This document shows, piece by piece, positions 1 to 8,435 of a DNA stretch of 64,000 nucleotides. The stretch covers positions 372,001-436,000 of the forward strand of contig OY282446.1 in the NCBI GenBank assembly GCA_958295975.1. The letters are read 5' to 3'. The stretch is from Tepidiformaceae bacterium. Its GTDB lineage: Bacteria; Chloroflexota; Dehalococcoidia; Tepidiformales; Tepidiformaceae. The notes beneath the pieces are model-generated. The model made no database searches, was not told where the DNA came from, and saw only the letters and a list, made by a program, of their open reading frames with translations. Within the stretch, counting starts at the first letter, position 1. Each line of letters opens with the position of its first letter. A program made the position numbers and the translations under genes.

Positions 1-781
1 GACGTCGTCCCCCGTACACCCATCCCTGACGTAGACGAGTTCGTCGCCGTTCCGATGGATGTCGAAGACGGACCTGGCGACGGGCTCGCCCGCCAGCGCC
101 AGCGAATCGGTCTCCGGCGGCGTGACGGAGAACCGCTCAGCCCAAAGCCAGCCCGTCTCGTCGTACTGTCCCGTGTCGATGTTGGCGATGGGGTAATCGG
201 GTAACCTCGCGACGCCCACGCAACGCCCGTCGAGCATCCTTCCGCGCTGCCAAAGGTAGAACCCGCGATCCTCGAAACCGCACTGCCTGTTGCCCGCTGG
301 CAGATCCCCGGGGGCAACGGGATAGAGGTGGAGGAAGAACGCGGCCCCGGCGTCCTGCTCCGTACAGCACGAACAGCACCATGGCGATCAGCGCCAGCAG
401 CCGGTTGCCGAACATGCGCTGGACCAGCAGATAGCAGAAGACGCCGCCCGCCAGGAAGAACAGGTGCGTGAGCATGTGCCGGCTAAGCCAGATGTCACGG
501 CTGTTCTCCAGGCCGAGGAGACGCTCGACGAGCACCAGCGGCGCCTCGAAGGCAGCGCCGTAGTACCGGTCGTGGTACACGCCCACCTGCTCCAGTGCCT
601 GATCGCCGCCCCCCGTGAGGTAGTCGAGCGCCGCCTGCCCGATCAGACGCTGGTTGAGCCCATCCCCCCAGACGCCGTAGTCGTCGAGCAGGAGCACGCC
701 CGCCAGCAGGAAACCGGCGCAGACGACCAGGAGTCCCCAGTGAGCGGCGGCCAGCCGCCGAACCGGAGACTGGGCGTTCAC
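1..781 (-). pseudogene. Copy A of GT-C-like membrane protein with C-terminal modules; internally deleted, cut by window edge
   Basis: First of four paralogues in this window. From a GTG at 781 about 138 residues of the N-terminal membrane domain read normally (DDYG loop, LSRHMLTHLFF, NRLLALIAM). At about 365 the sequence jumps into the middle of a C-terminal module (CTEQDAGAAFFLH) in another frame, so most of the membrane domain and the linker are missing and the reading frame breaks; the shifted frame stops at 137. The module sequence continues to base 1 and off the window. The GTG start overlaps the stop of the preceding gene as GTGA, so the damaged gene still sits in an intact operon. Compared with copies B, C and D roughly 450 residues are lost. 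The fragment could still make a short three-helix protein, but I call it a pseudogene. Confidence 0.8.
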
Positions 782-1386
782 GCGGACGGGCCTCGACCGG
801 GCGGCGGCGCGAGGACGGCGAGCGCGCCCGCCGCGGCATCCTCCGGCGCGGGCGCGTCGCGGCCCACCACGGCGATGCGCGGCCCGCCCACGCCCAGGTG
901 GGCGGCGAGCGCCGCGTTCAGCGCCTTCGCGTCGGCGGGGTCGCGCTCCGGCGCGACGAAGACGACGGCGCCCGCCCCGCGCCCGCGCATGAGCTGGCCG
1001 AACGCCTGCGCCGCCAGCAGGGGCGCGCGATGGCGTCCCGCGAAGGCGCGCTTCTCCTCCACGGAGGCGTCCGGCGCGGGGCGCGGCAGGGAGGAGACGA
1101 CGAACAGCGCGTCGCAGCCCCTGAAGCGCTCCCACGCCTTCGCGGCGAACGCCCCCACGGCGGCGGGATCGGAGGCGTCCATGACCTCGACGAAGTGCTC
1201 GCGGCCGATGGCCCAGACCTCGTTGGCGATGGAGTGCGCGGCGTACTCCTGCGCGGGCAGGGGGTTGAAGGTGGCGAGCGCGAGGGAGGCGCCCGCCTCG
1301 GCGGCGGCCACGGCCACGGCGCGGTGGTGGGCGTCGCCCCCGCCGATGACGGCCACGGCCTTGCCCGCGAGCGCGCCCCCGGCCAT
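778..1386 (-). CDS. Rossmann-fold SDR-like oxidoreductase, 202 aa
   Basis: The N-terminus carries a short-chain-dehydrogenase-type nucleotide-binding pattern (AVAVIGGGDAHHRAVAVAAA, about residues 10-29). A following strand-helix layout ends in an ALFVVSS segment near residue 95 and a VVFVAPERD strand near residue 145. No clear YxxxK catalytic pair is visible, and at 202 residues it is shorter than usual SDR enzymes, so it may be a degenerate or non-catalytic dinucleotide-binding protein. The ATG overlaps the previous stop as TGATG, and the stop overlaps the GTG of copy A as GTGA, so it is translationally coupled on both sides. Substrate unknown. Confidence 0.65.
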   Translation of the reverse strand: MAGGALAGKAVAVIGGGDAHHRAVAVAAAEAGASLALATFNPLPAQEYAAHSIANEVWAIGREHFVEVMDASDPAAVGAFAAKAWERFRGCDALFVVSSLPRPAPDASVEEKRAFAGRHRAPLLAAQAFGQLMRGRGAGAVVFVAPERDPADAKALNAALAAHLGVGGPRIAVVGRDAPAPEDAAAGALAVLAPPPGRGPSA

Positions 1387-1631
1387 CAGCGCAGCGCCAC
1401 CAGCAGGATGGGCAGCACCAGGGCGAGGAGCACGAGCAGCGTGACGCCCACGCCCACGGCGCTCCAGTCGCGGCGGCGGGCGCGGCCCGCGTAGTAGCGC
1501 TGCTCCCAGCTGCCGTCGAGCAGGTCGCGGTCGCGCTCGTCCGGCCCCGGCGCGAAATCGTCGCCGCCGTCGTCGTCGTCGTCGTCATCCCACTCGTCGT
1601 CGATCCAGCCGTCGCCGTCACGTTCGGGCAT
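1386..1631 (-). CDS. Small acidic protein with C-terminal membrane anchor, 81 aa
   Basis: The first 40 residues are strongly acidic and include a run of seven aspartates encoded by a GTC/GAC microsatellite near 1571-1592. They are followed by a short basic stretch (RARRRDW) and one hydrophobic segment at about residues 58-79. The basic-then-hydrophobic order predicts a tail anchor with the acidic part in the cytoplasm. It starts 9 bases after the stop of copy B and overlaps the next gene by one base, so it belongs to the same operon. No family recognised. Confidence 0.6.
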   Translation of the reverse strand: MPERDGDGWIDDEWDDDDDDDGGDDFAPGPDERDRDLLDGSWEQRYYAGRARRRDWSAVGVGVTLLVLLALVLPILLVALR

Positions 1632-1640
1632 GGGGCCATG

Positions 1641-3977
1641 CTAGCGAACGGACGCGCCATCGTCTCCGGCCCGCTCCCCATCCGGAAACGCGAACTCGAC
1701 CCACCAGCGCTGGCCCGTCTCGTCGTACTGGCCGGTCTGGACGCTGGCGATGGGGTAATCGGGCAGAGGGACGGCTGCGGTGCAGCGCTCCCGCCACCTG
1801 CCGCCGCGCTGCCAGAGGGAGAAGTCGCGGTTTTCGAAGCCATACTCCTCACTCCCGTCGGGCAGGTCGCCGGGATCGACGGGGTAGACATGGAGGGCGA
1901 ACGCGGCCCCGGCGTCATCCGTCGTACACCCCTCCCGGACGTAGATGAGTTCGCCGCCAGCGCGCCAGACATCGAAGACGGACCTGGCGAGGGGCTCGCC
2001 CGCCAGCGCCAACGAATCGGCCTCCGGGGGCGTGACGGAGAATCGCACATCCCAGAGACTGCCTCGCCAGTCGTACTGGCCCGCGTGAATGTTGGCGATG
2101 GGCCAGGCGGGGAGCGGGACGAAGGCGATGCAGAGATCATCAACTGCGGTGCCGTGCTCCCAGAAGAAGAACCCGCGGTTGTCGAAGCCGTGCTGCTGCT
2201 TCTCGTCCGGCAGGTCGTCCGGGTCGACGGGGTAGAGATGGACGAACATGGGCTCGGCCTCCTCGCCCCCGCACCTGTACCCGTCCCTGACGAAGACGAG
2301 CATGTCGCCGTCGCGGTGGATGTCGAAGACGGACCTGGCGAGGGGCTCGCCCGCCAGCGCCGACGCAAGCGGTTCACCCGCCAGCGCCGCCCGGAGGATC
2401 GCTTCCCGTTTTCCCCCGTCATGCTCCAGCTGTCTCCCCACGAGGCGAACGAGCGTATTGTTGTAAATTTTGATCGTGTACTCCCGATCGGAAACTGGCT
2501 GATCGGAGTAGAAGCCCTCTGGCAGGATTCTGGATGACAAGGATATCCTTCGCTTTTCTGGCTCAGGGAGAAGTGGCGCTTGCCGCCAGACATCCTCGTG
2601 GGATACCAGAATCGCTTGTTCCGGATGATCTCCACCAATTTTCCTAACCAGACTCAGATAGAAAGGCCGCCAGTAGCGCGTCTCATATTGGGACACGAGA
2701 TGGTCCGGCGTGGTCCTGTCCACGAGACTGTTGTAATAACTGTCCTCCAGCGGATGTATTCTCACCATGGACACAAGCGCAACCGCCACGCTCGCCCCCG
2801 CCAGCGAGCAGGCCCCCACGCGCAACCACCGCCCGTGAAGGAACGCCGCCAGCCAGTGAAGACCGAAGGCGGCCAGCAGGAGCAACGGCGCATACAGGAA
2901 GTAGAGCAGACGCCAGCCGTTGTAGACGTTGCTCTCGAGGATGACGACGCCAGCCACCGTGACGACGGGCAGGGCCAGCAGCAGGAAGCCGAAACGCAGG
3001 AGGCCATTGCGAAGGACGGCGCGGGGACGGCGCAGGCCGCGCCACGCCAGCGCAACGCCCCCGGCCAGGGCGAGCAGGAGCGTGGCGGGCGGCGTCGTAA
3101 TCCCCACCCAGACGGGAATGTACTCGAGCGGAGGCCCGTCCCGGGAGTACAACCATTCGCCCCGGAACAGGTTCAACGTCTCGTTTGGATGAGCCCCGAA
3201 CGTCTGGACCAGCTCCGCGAACCGCCCCACGGGATCGGTCCAGAGCACGGGCAGCGTGCCGTACAACGTGAGCGTCGCGCCCAGCGCGAAGGCCCCCCCC
3301 GTGAGCAGCACGCGCTTGCGCGCCTCCCCGTGGCCGGCAAGCGCCAGGTCCAGCCCCCGCAGGGCGAGCACCGCCGCGAACAGCGATATCCCCATGATGC
3401 GGAGGCCGACGAGCAGGCCAACGCCCACGCCGCACAACAGGAAGGCCGCCAGCGTGTCCCGCCGGAAGGCGCGATGCGCCAGATACAGCGTGATCATGAA
3501 CATGGCGAGGAAGGGGACGTCCTTGGAGTTGAAGAAGGAGTGCGCATAGATCCGCGGATGCAGCAGGAACAGCGCCATGGCGATCAGCGCCAGCAGCCGG
3601 TTGCCGAACATGCGCTGGACCAGCAGATAGCAGAAGACGCCGCCCGCCAGGAAGAACAGGTGCGTGAGCATGTGCCGGCTGAGCCAGATGTCGCGGCTGC
3701 TCTCCAGGCCGAGGAGACGCTCGACGAGCACCAGCGGCGCCTCGACGGCCACGCCGTAGTACCGGTCCTGGTCTGCGAACACCTGGTCCAGCGCCCGATC
3801 GCCGCCCCCCGCGAGGTAGTCGAGCGCCGCCTGCCCGATCAGGCGCAGGCCTCTCTCGTCCGCCGAGATGCCGTAGTCATCAAGGACGAGCGCGCCCATG
3901 AGCAGGAAGAGCGCGCACACGGCCAGCAGCGCCCGGTGGGCGACGGCCAGCCGCCCGACCGCGGACGCGACGCTCAC
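1641..3977 (-). CDS. Copy B: GT-C-like integral membrane protein with two C-terminal modules, 778 aa
   Basis: Residues 1-400 form a multi-spanning membrane domain in the style of ArnT/PMT-type (GT-C) glycosyltransferases: an early DDYG-x3-D loop after the first helix, WLSRHMLTHLFF, an NSKD motif in the first large loop, and a WRLLYFLYAPLLLL helix. A polar linker of about 140 residues (LEDSYYN, then a YNNT motif) leads to two tandem modules of about 115 residues, at about 544-660 and 662-775. Each has an AGEP..RSVFD opening, an LHVYPVDP strand, and GFENRDF and TGQYDETG motifs. The glycosyltransferase role is an inference from topology and the acidic loop. GTG start overlapping the upstream stop (GTGA). 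The linker, roughly 2400-2700, is visibly AT-richer than its surroundings. Confidence 0.75.
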   Translation of the reverse strand: MSVASAVGRLAVAHRALLAVCALFLLMGALVLDDYGISADERGLRLIGQAALDYLAGGGDRALDQVFADQDRYYGVAVEAPLVLVERLLGLESSRDIWLSRHMLTHLFFLAGGVFCYLLVQRMFGNRLLALIAMALFLLHPRIYAHSFFNSKDVPFLAMFMITLYLAHRAFRRDTLAAFLLCGVGVGLLVGLRIMGISLFAAVLALRGLDLALAGHGEARKRVLLTGGAFALGATLTLYGTLPVLWTDPVGRFAELVQTFGAHPNETLNLFRGEWLYSRDGPPLEYIPVWVGITTPPATLLLALAGGVALAWRGLRRPRAVLRNGLLRFGFLLLALPVVTVAGVVILESNVYNGWRLLYFLYAPLLLLAAFGLHWLAAFLHGRWLRVGACSLAGASVAVALVSMVRIHPLEDSYYNSLVDRTTPDHLVSQYETRYWRPFYLSLVRKIGGDHPEQAILVSHEDVWRQAPLLPEPEKRRISLSSRILPEGFYSDQPVSDREYTIKIYNNTLVRLVGRQLEHDGGKREAILRAALAGEPLASALAGEPLARSVFDIHRDGDMLVFVRDGYRCGGEEAEPMFVHLYPVDPDDLPDEKQQHGFDNRGFFFWEHGTAVDDLCIAFVPLPAWPIANIHAGQYDWRGSLWDVRFSVTPPEADSLALAGEPLARSVFDVWRAGGELIYVREGCTTDDAGAAFALHVYPVDPGDLPDGSEEYGFENRDFSLWQRGGRWRERCTAAVPLPDYPIASVQTGQYDETGQRWWVEFAFPDGERAGDDGASVR

Positions 3978-4612
3978 GGGCGGGCGTCACCCCGCGGCGG
4001 CTTCCCCGCGAAGGCGCCGTCTTCGTCCGCGCGGAAGTCCCACTCGACGCGGCGGGGCAGGCGCGCGAGGGCCGTCCCGAAGCGCAGCAGGCCCAGCACG
4101 AAGGCGATGACCGCCAGCCAGTGCGCGCCGTCGAGCAGGATCATGAGGAACGCGGCCAGCGCCCACCAGAGGACGGCGGCGGCGCTGCCCGCGCGCGAGG
4201 CCGCGTTCGCGCCCGCCGCCCCCGTGAGGAAGGCGAACACGCAGATCCAGGCGCCGCCCTCCGTGACCGTCACCGCCAGCGCCGCCGCCGCCCAGACGAA
4301 GGCGATGGCGATCCCCGCCAGCCAGTCGTCGCGGCGCATGAGGCTGTGCACGGTGGCGGCGGTGGCGAGGGAGGCGAACACCGTCACCCACGCGGCGCCG
4401 GCGTCCCCGGCGACGACGACCGCCGCGCTCGCCCAGACGCCGGCGATGGCGACGACGCGCGGCAGGCCCAGGCTGCGGCGGAAGTTGAGCCCCACGGCGG
4501 CGCTGGCGAGGGCCGCGAAGATGAGCGCCCACCAAGCCTCGCGCTGCACCGCCACGGCCCCGATGGAGGCCCCCCAAATGGCGGCCACGGCGAGGATCGA
4601 GGTCGCCTTCAC
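3974..4612 (-). CDS. Membrane protein with four tandem two-helix repeats, 212 aa
   Basis: Four copies of a unit of about 45 residues follow one another. Each begins with a hydrophobic helix (IWGASIG, VWASAAV, VWAAAAL, WWALAAF), then a short polar turn ending in G/E-A-W/H, then a second helix (ALIFAALASA, VTVFASLATA, CVFAFLTGA, AVIAFVLGL). This gives about eight transmembrane segments from a single duplicated hairpin. The C-terminal 35 residues are charged and soluble. GTG start. It overlaps the enoyl-CoA hydratase upstream and copy B downstream, both as GTGA, so the three genes form one tightly coupled operon. No family recognised; the fold could be a small transporter, scaffold or sensor. 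Confidence 0.65.
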   Translation of the reverse strand: MKATSILAVAAIWGASIGAVAVQREAWWALIFAALASAAVGLNFRRSLGLPRVVAIAGVWASAAVVVAGDAGAAWVTVFASLATAATVHSLMRRDDWLAGIAIAFVWAAAALAVTVTEGGAWICVFAFLTGAAGANAASRAGSAAAVLWWALAAFLMILLDGAHWLAVIAFVLGLLRFGTALARLPRRVEWDFRADEDGAFAGKPPRGDARP

Positions 4613-5517
4613 CGCGCCCCGTCCTCCGGCCCGTCGCGGAAGAAGCCGCGCTCGTCGCGAATTTCGGGGCGGCCCACGCGCGCGCGCTGGTCGCCGAATT
4701 TGGCGTCGCGCCACTGGAGCGCCGCGCGCAGCCCTTCCTCGCGGGAGCGCAGGCCGAACTCGCGGGCGCTGGGCGCGAGGTGGGCGCGCGCGTCGTTCTC
4801 CGCCGCCAGCCGCTGCAGCGTGCGCGCCCCCATCAGCTCCAGCCCCAGGTTGATGACGCGCTTGTTCGCGGCCAAAAGCTCCGTGTCGATCATGGCCATA
4901 CGGTCGACCAGCCCCTCCACCTCCGCCTCCAGCAGGGCGGCGGGCACGGCCTTCATCACCAGCCCGATGGCGGCGGCGTCCGCGCCGGAGACGAAATCGC
5001 CCGTCAGCATCAGCCGCTTGGCCCACTGCGGCCCCACGTTGTAGAGCCACATGTTGTTGGGCAGCGCCCCCTGCGCGCGCGCGGGCGGGAAGCCGATGAG
5101 CGTGTCCTCGGCGGCGATGATCATGTCGCAGAGCAGGGCCACGTCCGTCCCGCCCGCCACGCAGTAGCCGTGAATCTGCGCCACCACGGGCTTGTGCATG
5201 TCGAAGAGGGCCATGCGCAGGCGCTGGCTCCATTCCATGCGCCAGGCGTCGTCGTCGAAGCTGCCGCCGTCGCGCGTGGCGTCGTCGGGGGCGCGCGGCT
5301 CGGGGTTGCGCGGCGTCAGGTCGTAGCCCGCGCTGAAGGCGCGCCCCGCCCCGCGCAGGATGACGGCGTGCACGCGCGTATCGTCGTCCGCCGCCCAGAG
5401 CGCATGGTTCAGCTCCTCCTGCAGCTGCGGGGAGAGCGCGTTCAGCTTCTCGGGGCGGTTGAGCGTGATGCGGGCGCGCCCGCGTTCGACCTCGCAGATG
5501 ATGGTCTCGTAGTCCAC
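4609..5517 (-). CDS. Enoyl-CoA hydratase/isomerase (crotonase) family protein, 302 aa
   Basis: Typical crotonase fold signatures: ITLNRPEKLNALS near residue 17, the oxyanion-hole segment GAGRAFSAGYDL near 55, and VAQIHGYCVAGGTDVALLCD near 112. The first catalytic glutamate of classical hydratases (GGxxE) is aspartate here. The second (QPE in rat crotonase) is replaced by a PPAR motif, so it may not be a simple hydratase. GTG start chosen because GGAGG lies seven bases upstream. Heads an operon with a repeated membrane protein and copy B. A homologue sharing the PPxR feature lies at 21019-21912. Confidence 0.85.
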   Translation of the reverse strand: MDYETIICEVERGRARITLNRPEKLNALSPQLQEELNHALWAADDDTRVHAVILRGAGRAFSAGYDLTPRNPEPRAPDDATRDGGSFDDDAWRMEWSQRLRMALFDMHKPVVAQIHGYCVAGGTDVALLCDMIIAAEDTLIGFPPARAQGALPNNMWLYNVGPQWAKRLMLTGDFVSGADAAAIGLVMKAVPAALLEAEVEGLVDRMAMIDTELLAANKRVINLGLELMGARTLQRLAAENDARAHLAPSAREFGLRSREEGLRAALQWRDAKFGDQRARVGRPEIRDERGFFRDGPEDGAR

Positions 5518-5538
5518 GGGGGAGCCTCCGCTGCCGCC

Positions 5539-5544
5539 ATTCTA
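5539..5544 (-). promoter_or_regulatory. -10 element TAGAAT for the enoyl-CoA hydratase operon
   Basis: TAGAAT on the minus strand, 21 bases before the GTG at 5517, with a GGAGG ribosome binding site in the leader. No good -35 seen. Confidence 0.5.
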
Positions 5545-5617
5545 GCCGCCCGCCAGCGCGCGCGGCTGGGGCGGGCGAGCACGCCGTCCTCGCGCCGTCC
5601 GGGCGGCCGTTCGTGGG

Positions 5618-5623
5618 TAGAAT
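5618..5623 (+). promoter_or_regulatory. -10 element TAGAAT, leaderless geometry, copy C
   Basis: TAGAAT ends nine bases before the ATG at 5633, so transcription would begin at or next to the start codon. No ribosome binding site is present. Confidence 0.5.
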
Positions 5624-5632
5624 GATGCGCTG

Positions 5633-8281
5633 ATGGCCGCCGCCGATCCCCTGCCGCCCCTCGCCCGCCCCGACGGCTCGACCGGCGCGCTGGCGCTCCG
5701 CCGCCTGCGCCGCCACTGGGGGCTGCTGGCCGTGTGCGCCGGGTTCCTGCTGGCGGGCGCGCTCGTGCTCGACGACTACGACCCCGGGGGGGACGGACCG
5801 CCGCAGCGCGTTATCGGGAAGGTGGCGCTCAACTATTTCGCGGGGGAGGGCGAGCGCTCCTTCGGCAGGCTGAGGCTTTCTTATGATCGGTACTACGGCG
5901 CGGCCTTCGAGGCGCCGCTGGTGCTCGTCGAGCGCATGCTCGGACTGGAGGACAGCCGAGACGTCTGGCTTAGCCGGCACATGCTCACGCACCTGTTCTT
6001 CCTCGTCAGCGGAGTCTTCTGCTACATCCTGGTCTACCGGCTCTTTCAGAACAGACTGCTGGCGTTGATCGCCATGGCGTTGTTCGTGCTGCATCCGCGT
6101 CTCTACGCGCACTCGTTCTTCAACTCGAAGGACCTGACGTTCGCGGCCATGTTCATGATTGCGCTGTACCTCACCCACCGGGCCTTCCGGCGGGACACGC
6201 TGGCGGCCTTCCTGGTGTGCGGAGTCGGGATCGGCCTGCTCGTCAACCTCCGCATCATGGGGATCATCCTCTTCGCCGCGGTGCTGGCCCTGCGCGCGTT
6301 GGACGCGGCGTTCGCACGCAGCCGTGAGGAGCGCGGGCGCGTCCTGCTGACGGGGGGAGCGTTCGCGCTGACCGCGATGCTCACGTACTACGCCACGCTG
6401 CCCGTGCTCTGGACCGACCCGGTGGGGCGCTTCGCTGAGCTGGTCGAGACGCTCGGCGCTCACCCCTGGTGGGGCTACAACCTCTTTGGTGGCGAATGGC
6501 TGTACGCCCAGGACGGGCCGCCGTTCGACTACGTGCCCGTGTGGGTGGGGATCACGACGCCGCCCGTCGTGCTCCTGCTGGCCGCGCTGGGGGTCATCGC
6601 GCTGGCGTGGCGCGGGCTGCGCCGCCCGCGCGACGTGCTCCGCAACGGCCCACCGCGCTTCGGCCTGCTGCTGATCGCCCTGCCCGTGGTCACGGTCGTG
6701 GCCGTCGTCGTTCTGGAGAACACTGTCTACCAGGGCTGGCGGCAGTTTTATTTCCCGTATGCGCCCCTGCTCCTGCTGGCGATCTTCGGGCTTCACCAAC
6801 TCCATGCGCGCGGGGGGCGGTGGATGCGCGCGGGAACCTGGGCGCTGGCGGGGATGGCGGTGGCCGTGACGGTCGTCTCCATGGTGAGGATACACCCACT
6901 GGAGGACAGTTACTACAACGGACTCGTGGACCGGACCACACCGGACTGGCTGGTGTCTCAGTATGAGACGGACTATTGGAAGCAGAGCCATTATGGAATA
7001 CTCAGGAAAATTCTTGAGGAACACCCGGAACAGAATATTTTTGGCCAGTTTATGTATGAGAGACGAAATTTTTTCTCTGAAAAAGACAGAAAAAGAATTC
7101 ACCATCCCCATCCTGTCTTCATGAATAACCTCTATTCTGATCGTCCTGTTTCCGACCGATACTACACAGAAACAATTTACAACAACACCATCAACTCCGT
7201 CAAGATCATGCATATCAATCCCGAACGTGTGGAAACAATCATTCGTTCAGATCTATCCACGGAACCGGTCTATCACTCTCCCTTCTATACTGTCCATCTG
7301 TATGAAAACGTACTCGTCTATATCAAAGAATCCTGTAATGCTGAACATACCGGAGAATTTTTCCTCCATGTGTATCCTGAAACTGTGCTATCTTATTATC
7401 CAGGAGAAACCTCCAATGGAGAGTTTATCAATCGGGATTTTAATTTCCATCGCAGGTATATTGACAGAAACAGGCGATGCGTTGCAATCGCAATCCTTCC
7501 AGACATTCCCATCAGCAACATTCATACTGGTCAAAAAAATGGCCAATGGAGCACACGATTCGGCTTCCAACTTCCCGATGTTGCTCCGGAGACATTGGCC
7601 AGTGATCCCGTCGCCAGCTCCAGCTTCACCATCCACCGCGACGGGAATGTGCTGATTTACGCGCGGGATGAGTGTACGGATGAAGACGCCGCCGCCCCGT
7701 TTTATCTTCACGTTCTCCCCGTCGACCCGGATGACCTGGATGGTCCGGGCAGGCAATACGGCTTTGAGAGCCGTGATTTCTCGCTCTGGGATCACGGCAA
7801 CAGAGTCGGCGGGCGTTGCGTGGCCGTGGTCGGGTTGCCCGATTACCCGGTGGCCGGCGTGCGCACGGGGCAGTACGACGAGACGGGGGCCAGGCTTTGG
7901 GGTGTGAACTTCCCCGTCACGCCCGTGGATATCGCTCCGGCGGCGCTGTCCGGCGACCCCGTGGCCAGCTCCGTCTTCGACGTTTACCGCGATGGCGACA
8001 CGCTCGTCTATGTGCGCGACGGGTGCACGGAGGAGGAGGCCGGGGCCGCGTTCTTCCTCCATGTCGTCCCCGTCGATACCGGCGACTTGCCCGCCGAGCG
8101 CAGGCAGTACGGCTTCGCCAACCTCGATTTCTCCCTCACGGCGCGCGGGGCGCGCACGGACGGGGACTGCGTGGCCGCCGTCGGGCTGCCCGCCTACCCC
8201 ATCGCCAGCATCCGCACGGGCCAGTACGACGGGACGGGCGCCATCTGGGAGACGGAGTTCGTCATCCCCGACGGGGAGTGA
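5633..8281 (+). CDS. Copy C: GT-C-like integral membrane protein with three C-terminal modules, 882 aa
   Basis: Same plan as copy B. A membrane domain fills residues 1-420 with the LDDY loop (about 43), WLSRHMLTHLFF (about 112), a HPRLYAHSFFNSKD segment (about 150) and a WRQFYFPYAPLLLL helix (about 365). A polar linker contains LEDSYYN, HPEQ and YNNT. Three modules start near residues 541, 656 and 772. Each has two cysteines, one after the RDxC motif and one before VAxVxLPxYP, that could form a disulfide outside the cell. Residues 445-655 are encoded by strikingly AT-rich DNA (about 6960-7600). It alone of the four copies is on the plus strand, with its own predicted leaderless promoter. The N-terminal half is very similar to copy D. 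Confidence 0.78.
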   Translation: MAAADPLPPLARPDGSTGALALRRLRRHWGLLAVCAGFLLAGALVLDDYDPGGDGPPQRVIGKVALNYFAGEGERSFGRLRLSYDRYYGAAFEAPLVLVERMLGLEDSRDVWLSRHMLTHLFFLVSGVFCYILVYRLFQNRLLALIAMALFVLHPRLYAHSFFNSKDLTFAAMFMIALYLTHRAFRRDTLAAFLVCGVGIGLLVNLRIMGIILFAAVLALRALDAAFARSREERGRVLLTGGAFALTAMLTYYATLPVLWTDPVGRFAELVETLGAHPWWGYNLFGGEWLYAQDGPPFDYVPVWVGITTPPVVLLLAALGVIALAWRGLRRPRDVLRNGPPRFGLLLIALPVVTVVAVVVLENTVYQGWRQFYFPYAPLLLLAIFGLHQLHARGGRWMRAGTWALAGMAVAVTVVSMVRIHPLEDSYYNGLVDRTTPDWLVSQYETDYWKQSHYGILRKILEEHPEQNIFGQFMYERRNFFSEKDRKRIHHPHPVFMNNLYSDRPVSDRYYTETIYNNTINSVKIMHINPERVETIIRSDLSTEPVYHSPFYTVHLYENVLVYIKESCNAEHTGEFFLHVYPETVLSYYPGETSNGEFINRDFNFHRRYIDRNRRCVAIAILPDIPISNIHTGQKNGQWSTRFGFQLPDVAPETLASDPVASSSFTIHRDGNVLIYARDECTDEDAAAPFYLHVLPVDPDDLDGPGRQYGFESRDFSLWDHGNRVGGRCVAVVGLPDYPVAGVRTGQYDETGARLWGVNFPVTPVDIAPAALSGDPVASSVFDVYRDGDTLVYVRDGCTEEEAGAAFFLHVVPVDTGDLPAERRQYGFANLDFSLTARGARTDGDCVAAVGLPAYPIASIRTGQYDGTGAIWETEFVIPDGE
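6960..7600 (+). other. AT-rich island inside copy C
   Basis: A stretch of about 640 bases with many A/T-ending codons and runs such as TTTTTTCTCTG, in a gene otherwise as GC-rich as the window. It covers the linker and the first module. Similar islands occupy the same place in copies D (about 10580-11100) and B (about 2400-2700). Confidence 0.7.
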
Positions 8282-8369
8282 GGGCGGACGAGGACGGCGC
8301 CGTTCGCAAGCGAGCGCACGGAGCGGCGCTCCGACCGCTAGCGCGGGAGCGCACACGCGCGGCCTGTGG

Positions 8370-8375
8370 TATCGT
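8370..8375 (+). promoter_or_regulatory. -10-like TATCGT before the DEAD-box helicase
   Basis: GGTATCGT lies 60 bases before the proposed TTG start. The intervening leader carries GAGAGGA near 8415-8421. Weak evidence. Confidence 0.35.
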
Positions 8376-8435
8376 GCGGGGCGTAGACGGACGCGAACGC
8401 GACGCCCGCGACGACGAGAGGATACAACCCTTCCC

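Noticed and set aside
1560-1600. GTC microsatellite as a phase-variation tract
   Set aside because: Unit is three bases and inside a frame, so length changes only alter the aspartate run and do not switch the gene.
8282-8435. tRNA or riboswitch in the gap before the helicase
   Set aside because: No cloverleaf or conserved riboswitch block could be recognised in this stretch of 154 bases.
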